Source of the DNA: Flexivirga endophytica
GTDB lineage: Bacteria > Actinomycetota > Actinomycetes > Actinomycetales > Dermatophilaceae
Reading direction: 5' to 3'
Assembly: GCF_014640635.1 (NCBI RefSeq)
Contig: NZ_BMHI01000005.1
Coordinates: 1 to 64,000 of the forward strand
Length of the DNA stretch: 64,000 nucleotides
In this document: positions 60,343-64,000 of the stretch, piece after piece
How the letters are laid out: the number at the start of each line of letters is the position of its first letter
How positions within the stretch are numbered: the stretch's first letter is position 1
Position numbers and translations under genes: made by a program
Notes under the pieces: model-generated
Seen by the model: the letters and a program-made list of their open reading frames with translations, nothing else
What the model was told of the DNA's origin: nothing
Database searches by the model: none

Positions 60343-61391
60343 TGGGCCTGCCCAGTTGGGCGCTCGACGCCGGCTACCGCTCCGCGGTCCGACCCGTCCT
60401 CTTCCGGGTGGGCGGCGGCGACGCCGAAGCCGCGCATCACCTCACCCTGCGTCGTATGGCGCAACTGGGTGAGCACCCTTCCGCCATACGAGCGCTCGGG
60501 CTGGGTATGCCGCAACCGGCCAACCCTGTTGAGGTCGCAGGGATCACCTTCCCTGGGCGTGTCGGCCTCGCGGCCGGCGTCGACAAGGACGGCGTGGGCG
60601 TGAAGGTCTGGAAACACTTGGGGTTCGGGCACATCGAGCTCGGCACCGTGACCGCACAGGCCCAGCCCGGCAACCCGCACCCACGACTCTTCCGGTTGCG
60701 CGGCAGCGACGCGATCATCAACCGGATGGGCTTCAACAACAACGGCGCCCGGGCGCTCGCCGACCGCCTCGCGGCGGCGGGCCCCATCGGCATACCGATC
60801 GGCGTCAGCATCGGCAAGACCAAGGTCACGCCCGTCGAGGACGCGATTGGTGACTACCTGACCAGTCTCGCGCTGCTCGACGCGCACGCCGACTACTTCG
60901 CCGTCAACGTGTCCAGCCCGAACACCCCTGGCCTGCGGTCGCTTCAGGACAAGGAGCCGCTGGCGGAGTTGCTCGCCGAGCTCGTGACCGCGACCGCGGC
61001 CCGTTCCCGCACGCCGATCTTCGTCAAGATCGCGCCCGACCTGACCGACGGCGCGCTCGACGACGTGCTCGAGGTGGCACAACGGGCCGACGCCAGCGGC
61101 GTCATCGCCACCAACACCACCCTGTCCCGGGACGGCATCGCCGACGCTGACCTGCCGCTCGCGGACGAGGCCGGTGGATTGAGCGGCGCACCGCTGACCC
61201 GCCGCGCCCGGCACGTGGTGCGGCGGATCGCGCAGCGCTCGCCGTTGCCGGTCATCGGTGTCGGGGGAGTGATGACCGCCGACGACGGCCGCGCCCTGAT
61301 CGATGCCGGCGCCTCGCTGGTGCAGGTCTACAGCGGTTTCATCTACCGCGGCCCGGCACTGGTCGCCGAGCTGAACCGCGCCCTCGCCTGA
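60342..61391 (+). CDS. pyrD: Dihydroorotate dehydrogenase (quinone), class 2
   Basis: A 349-residue FMN enzyme of pyrimidine synthesis. The N-terminal helical extension (about 1-55) is the membrane-association part of class 2 enzymes. VGLAAGVDKDG, NRMGFNNNGA, FAVNVSSPNTPGLRSLQ (catalytic Ser in the class 2 loop) and IGVGGVMTADDGRALIDAG are family motifs. ATG 60342 overlaps the manC stop. The gene ends 11 bp before the left repeat copy at 61403. Confidence 0.96.
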   Translation: MGLPSWALDAGYRSAVRPVLFRVGGGDAEAAHHLTLRRMAQLGEHPSAIRALGLGMPQPANPVEVAGITFPGRVGLAAGVDKDGVGVKVWKHLGFGHIELGTVTAQAQPGNPHPRLFRLRGSDAIINRMGFNNNGARALADRLAAAGPIGIPIGVSIGKTKVTPVEDAIGDYLTSLALLDAHADYFAVNVSSPNTPGLRSLQDKEPLAELLAELVTATAARSRTPIFVKIAPDLTDGALDDVLEVAQRADASGVIATNTTLSRDGIADADLPLADEAGGLSGAPLTRRARHVVRRIAQRSPLPVIGVGGVMTADDGRALIDAGASLVQVYSGFIYRGPALVAELNRALA

Positions 61392-61402
61392 CCGTGCCTT
61401 CT

Positions 61403-61490
61403 GATCGAGCGGCATACCCCTGGATCGACCGGCATACCGAAATCGCACATATCGGGCTGCCGCTCAATCATTTGGTATGCCGCTCGATCA
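61403..61490. repeat. 88-bp palindromic repeat, left copy (3' side of the second DUF559-like gene)
   Basis: Two direct copies of GATCGASCGGCATACC, 20 bp apart, are followed by an inverted copy (ATTTGGTATGCCGCTCGATC), so the element can fold into a long hairpin. It matches the right copy at 62606-62693 at 84 of 88 positions. The last seven codons and stop of the minus-strand gene (VIERHTK) lie inside it. Confidence 0.93.
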
Positions 61491-62553
61491 CGGAAATGTG
61501 CCGAGACTTCCGAGGCAGCGCGCCATCCGGCACCGGCCAGTCGATGCCACGGACCGGCCGGACGCCGAGGTCACCCAGCACGGCGGCGAAACGCCCGGAG
61601 TCCAATGCTTCACCCCAGTCCCAGTGGCCGACCTCGCGAACGTCCGGGTGCCGTCGCAAGCGGTCGTCCCGGCGCTTGGCGCGCCATACTGCCTCTTCAG
61701 CCGCATCGCCCGTCTGGCCTTCGGTGACGCGAAACTTCATCCGGCCGTCTGCCTCGCCGACGATGCCGAGTTGCGGCCAGAAGAAGTCGACCCGCCCGAT
61801 GAAACCCGACGCGTCGTAGAACTTCACCTGCAGCTCCGGCATCGGCAGCCCGAGTTGGAACATCCTGGTTCGACTGAGGGACTCGAGCGGAGACTCGGCC
61901 TTCCCATCCGCCAGCAATGTAACGAGCTCGGCCATCCGGCAGCCCCGAGATCGACTCGGCAACGCCCGGATCTGCGCGAGAAGTGCGGATTGTTCGACGA
62001 GGTCGAGGTGCAGCGCCGAATCACACGTCGCCAGCGCCGACTCCAGACTCTCGTAGCGGGCACGGTCGATGATCGTCCGGTCCAGGCCGGAAACCGAGAG
62101 GCCACCTACGTCCACAGCATCTGGCACCATCGCAGTCCGTCGGCGTCGCGCTTGGGGCGACCGGCCCGTGGCGTCGGGTGGTCGGGCGAACTCGACCAAC
62201 TCTGACTGAGGGCCGATCACCGGCAGACGCCATACGGCATTCGCGGTGCCATGGACGTAGATTCGAGGTGTCGTGGCAGCAGCCTGCATGGCAAGCGCCA
62301 TCAGAACGAGGCGGTCGCTGTGGTCCAGTGCGGCAGGGTCGCAGGTGGCGAAAGCGCGCTGCCGCAGCCGCGTCCACGGTGCGGCAGAAGGCGCGCCGAC
62401 CAAGCGAAGACGTTCGGCGGAGGTGGCGGCGAGTTGTCCGCGTAGGCGGCGGACACGATCGGCGCAGGCTTGGAGGTGCTCGCGACGCGCCACCCGGGCC
62501 GCTTCAGCGCTGTCGACAGATGGGCCGGGCTGTGTGGAGTGAGCGACTGACAT
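61468..62553 (-). CDS. DUF559/Vsr-like nuclease-fold protein, AbiEi-like family, second locus
   Basis: A 361-residue protein distantly similar in layout to the product of 52962-53900. A helical, Arg-rich N-terminus is followed by a middle domain (GLDRTIIDRARYESLESAL), then the nuclease-like region with ESLSRTRMF, FIGRVDFFWPQLG and IVGEADGRMKF, matching Glu, Asp and Glu-x-Asp positions of the Vsr/DUF559 fold. ATG 62553 is chosen because codons further upstream run toward the repeat. The gene is bracketed by 88-bp repeat copies, and its 3' end lies within the left one. Catalytic activity is unproven; no toxin partner adjoins it. Confidence 0.75.
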   Translation of the reverse strand: MSVAHSTQPGPSVDSAEAARVARREHLQACADRVRRLRGQLAATSAERLRLVGAPSAAPWTRLRQRAFATCDPAALDHSDRLVLMALAMQAAATTPRIYVHGTANAVWRLPVIGPQSELVEFARPPDATGRSPQARRRRTAMVPDAVDVGGLSVSGLDRTIIDRARYESLESALATCDSALHLDLVEQSALLAQIRALPSRSRGCRMAELVTLLADGKAESPLESLSRTRMFQLGLPMPELQVKFYDASGFIGRVDFFWPQLGIVGEADGRMKFRVTEGQTGDAAEEAVWRAKRRDDRLRRHPDVREVGHWDWGEALDSGRFAAVLGDLGVRPVRGIDWPVPDGALPRKSRHISVIERHTK

Positions 62554-62605
62554 CCACGAAAGCCTGCCGCAGCGGGACCGAGCAGACGGGTTGTCCACAG
62601 CCGCA

Positions 62606-62693
62606 GATCGACCGGCATACCCCCGGATCGACCGGCATACCGAAATCGCACATATCGGGCTGCCGCTCAATCATTTGGTATGCCGGTCAATCA
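62606..62693. repeat. 88-bp palindromic repeat, right copy (5' side of the second DUF559-like gene)
   Basis: Same structure as the left copy: GATCGACCGGCATACC at 62606 and 62626, inverted partner beginning ATTTGGTATGCC at 62673. It is in direct orientation relative to the left copy and starts about 50 bp upstream of the gene's ATG, so it may carry the promoter or operator. Confidence 0.93.
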
Positions 62694-62728
62694 AGGGCAG
62701 TCGGCCGTCATACCGCTAATCTGACCGG

Positions 62729-63199
62729 ATGCTGCATCGGGTCAAGCGGATTCGGGATCTGTTCATACCCGGCGTCTTCGGACTCCTCGTCCTCATCACT
62801 CTGGTCTGCGTGCTCGCGAGTTGCGCGAGCAGCTCCGGCGGTAGCGCGGGCGGGCAGGGCGGCGGCACACCGGCGGTGACGAGTAGCGTCGGGGCGGGCG
62901 GCCGGGACCACCCGAACGACGGAATGCTCACCGTCACCGTCGCGCAGTTGCCGGACGAGGCACGCACGACGATCGCACTGATCAAGGAGGGCGGGCCGTT
63001 CCCGTACCACCAGGACGGCACGGTCTTCCAGAACCGCGAGCGCCTGCTGCCGCGGGAGTCCTCGGGTTACTACCACGAATACACCGTGAAGACACCGGGA
63101 TCGCCCGACAGGGGAGCGCGCCGGATCATCCGGGCGCGCGACGGCACGCTCTACTACACGGCCGATCACTACGAGAGTTTCAAGAGGATCATCCAGTGA
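62729..63199 (+). CDS. Guanyl-specific ribonuclease, RNase Sa/barnase family, membrane- or lipid-anchored
   Basis: A 156-residue protein. Residues ~12-32 are hydrophobic and end LVCVLASCASSS, a lipobox-like LASC, so it is exported and possibly lipid-anchored. A Gly/Ser linker leads to the N1/T1/Sa-type RNase domain (about 85-156): catalytic Glu in YYHEYTVKTPG, Arg in ARRIIRARDG and His in YYTADHYESF. The downstream gene encodes barstar, its usual inhibitor, overlapping by 4 bp. A role in competition or defence outside the cell is likely. Confidence 0.9.
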   Translation: MLHRVKRIRDLFIPGVFGLLVLITLVCVLASCASSSGGSAGGQGGGTPAVTSSVGAGGRDHPNDGMLTVTVAQLPDEARTTIALIKEGGPFPYHQDGTVFQNRERLLPRESSGYYHEYTVKTPGSPDRGARRIIRARDGTLYYTADHYESFKRIIQ

Positions 63200-63606
63200 C
63201 TACACCAGCTGACCTCATCGCCACGGGCTCGTCGGGCCTGCACCCGACCGAAGATCTCGCGGGCGCTCGCGCGGCCGGCGCGGGCGCTGGATGGCGGGTC
63301 GTCGAGCTCGACACCTCGGCCGGGCACGACAAGCCCTACTTCCTGGATGTATGCCGGGCAGCGTTCGACCTGCCGGACTGGTTCGGCGCCAATTGGGACG
63401 CTCTCGCCGACAGCCTCAGCGACGTCGCGTCCAGTCCGGGCACGCTCGTGCTGTGGCGCGGGGCCGGCGGTCTCGAGCCCACGGTCCGGGAGACGGCGGC
63501 GGAGATCTTCGCCGAGCGAGCGGACCGCACCGGCGGCGCGATCGGGCCGTTCCTGGTGCTGGTCGGCGGCACTGAGGACGCCGGACGTACCATGAACGAC
63601 TTGTGA
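63196..63606 (+). CDS. Barstar-family ribonuclease inhibitor
   Basis: A 136-residue cytosolic immunity protein starting at GTG 63196. DLPDWFGANWDALADSLSDV is the barstar signature helix and loop that plug the RNase active site. It is translationally coupled to the RNase gene before it. The N-terminal ~35 residues are longer than in barstar itself. Confidence 0.92.
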   Translation: MTTPADLIATGSSGLHPTEDLAGARAAGAGAGWRVVELDTSAGHDKPYFLDVCRAAFDLPDWFGANWDALADSLSDVASSPGTLVLWRGAGGLEPTVRETAAEIFAERADRTGGAIGPFLVLVGGTEDAGRTMNDL

Positions 63607-64000
63607 GTGAACTTGCTTCTTCGTGCACGGCTGTAGACCCTGCCGCGGCCGTCGTCGCCGAGATCGAGCGACTGCTCCCGCAGCTGATCACCTGGCGCCG
63701 GGATCTGCACGCCCACCCGGAGATCGCCCGCCGCGAGACCCGCACGACGGCGTTCCTGCGGGACACGCTCACCGCGGCCGGCATCGCCGTCACCGCGCTG
63801 CCCGGCACCGGACTGATCGCCGACCTCGGGGCCACCGATCCCACGCGGCGGATCGCGCTGCGCGCGGACCTGGACGCGCTGCCCGTGCCGGAACGCAGCG
63901 GGCTGCCGTTCCGGTCGACGGTCGAGGGGCTGTGCCACGCCTGCGGTCACGACGTGCACACCACCGTCGTGCTGGGAGTCGCGTTGGCGCTGAAGACGAT
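63603..64000 (+). CDS. M20 family amidohydrolase, N-terminal part (runs off the window)
   Basis: GTG 63603 overlaps the barstar stop and the frame stays open to the end of the window, giving 132 residues. WRRDLHAHPEIARRETRT, IALRADLDALPVPERSG and LCHACGHDVHTTVVLG are the metal-binding motifs of M20D amidohydrolases (hippurate/N-acyl-amino-acid hydrolase type). The C-terminal part, including the dimerisation domain, is not visible. Confidence 0.93.
   Translation, partial: MSELASSCTAVDPAAAVVAEIERLLPQLITWRRDLHAHPEIARRETRTTAFLRDTLTAAGIAVTALPGTGLIADLGATDPTRRIALRADLDALPVPERSGLPFRSTVEGLCHACGHDVHTTVVLGVALALKT

Overview
High-GC actinobacterial chromosome. GTG starts are frequent, genes overlap in ATGA/GTGA steps, and the window carries a YjbQ-folD-DUF3017 row, a five-helix-cytochrome sdhCAB, a dimeric-type NADP isocitrate dehydrogenase and a DasR-type control site. 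Gene content and base style suggest a Micrococcales member, perhaps Dermacoccaceae or Intrasporangiaceae; the family-level placement is inference. No rRNA, tRNA, insertion sequence or Cas gene was recognised. Bases 1-104 hold no gene I can support, possibly only the tail of a truncated neighbour.

Layout. 0.1-2.9 kb: a membrane protein divergent from a NarL-type two-component pair. 3.0-12.9 kb: a stand-alone cyclic-nucleotide-binding protein divergent from three tandem ~1,030-residue proteins, each zinc ribbon + class III adenylate cyclase + STAND/AAA ATPase + helical repeats. 12.9-18.3 kb: yjbQ, folD, DUF3017, a 52-bp tandem array, mdh/idh back to back, and a frameshifted HAD phosphatase. 18.7-43.4 kb: a large extracellular-polysaccharide locus with many glycosyltransferases, a Wzy-like polymerase, a Wzx-like flippase, a Wzz/BY-kinase, an acyltransferase, a UDP-glucuronate decarboxylase, a methyltransferase, and a small module of PqqD-like protein, nucleotidyltransferase and MauE-thioredoxin fusion. 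No priming sugar-phosphate transferase is visible. 43.4-49.0 kb: S10 peptidase, a three-domain cell-wall hydrolase, DeoR regulator, trpS and a 2H phosphoesterase. 49.1-52.5 kb: sdhCAB. 52.6-54.3 kb: an AbiEi/DUF559-like gene bracketed by unusual phased repeat arrays. 54.4-61.4 kb: a GH84 beta-N-acetylglucosaminidase with a DasR-like operator and a GntR regulator, a mannosyltransferase, manC and pyrD. 61.4-62.7 kb: a second DUF559-like gene bracketed by its own repeat. 62.7-64 kb: an RNase Sa/barstar pair and the start of an M20 amidohydrolase.

How the genes work together. The polysaccharide locus reads as a Wzx/Wzy-type assembly line: nucleotide sugar supply (UDP-xylose from 37875-38819, possibly GDP-mannose from 59242-60342), sequential sugar addition, acylation, flipping, polymerisation and chain-length control by the autokinase. 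The cyclase block probably makes cAMP in response to signals sensed by its ATPase/repeat modules, with the divergent cNMP-binding protein as a likely local receptor.

Most interesting signal. Two unrelated loci each carry a Vsr/DUF559-fold, AbiEi-like gene flanked on both sides by a locus-specific repeat family. At the first, a 14-bp core recurs every 52 bp (about five helical turns) in either orientation, with a constant 38-bp spacer (37 once). A related 52-bp array without such a gene lies at 14.5 kb. This looks like an undescribed repeat-nuclease (REP-like) partnership. A second genome-wide oddity is the high frequency of the word GTATG/CATAC regardless of reading frame.
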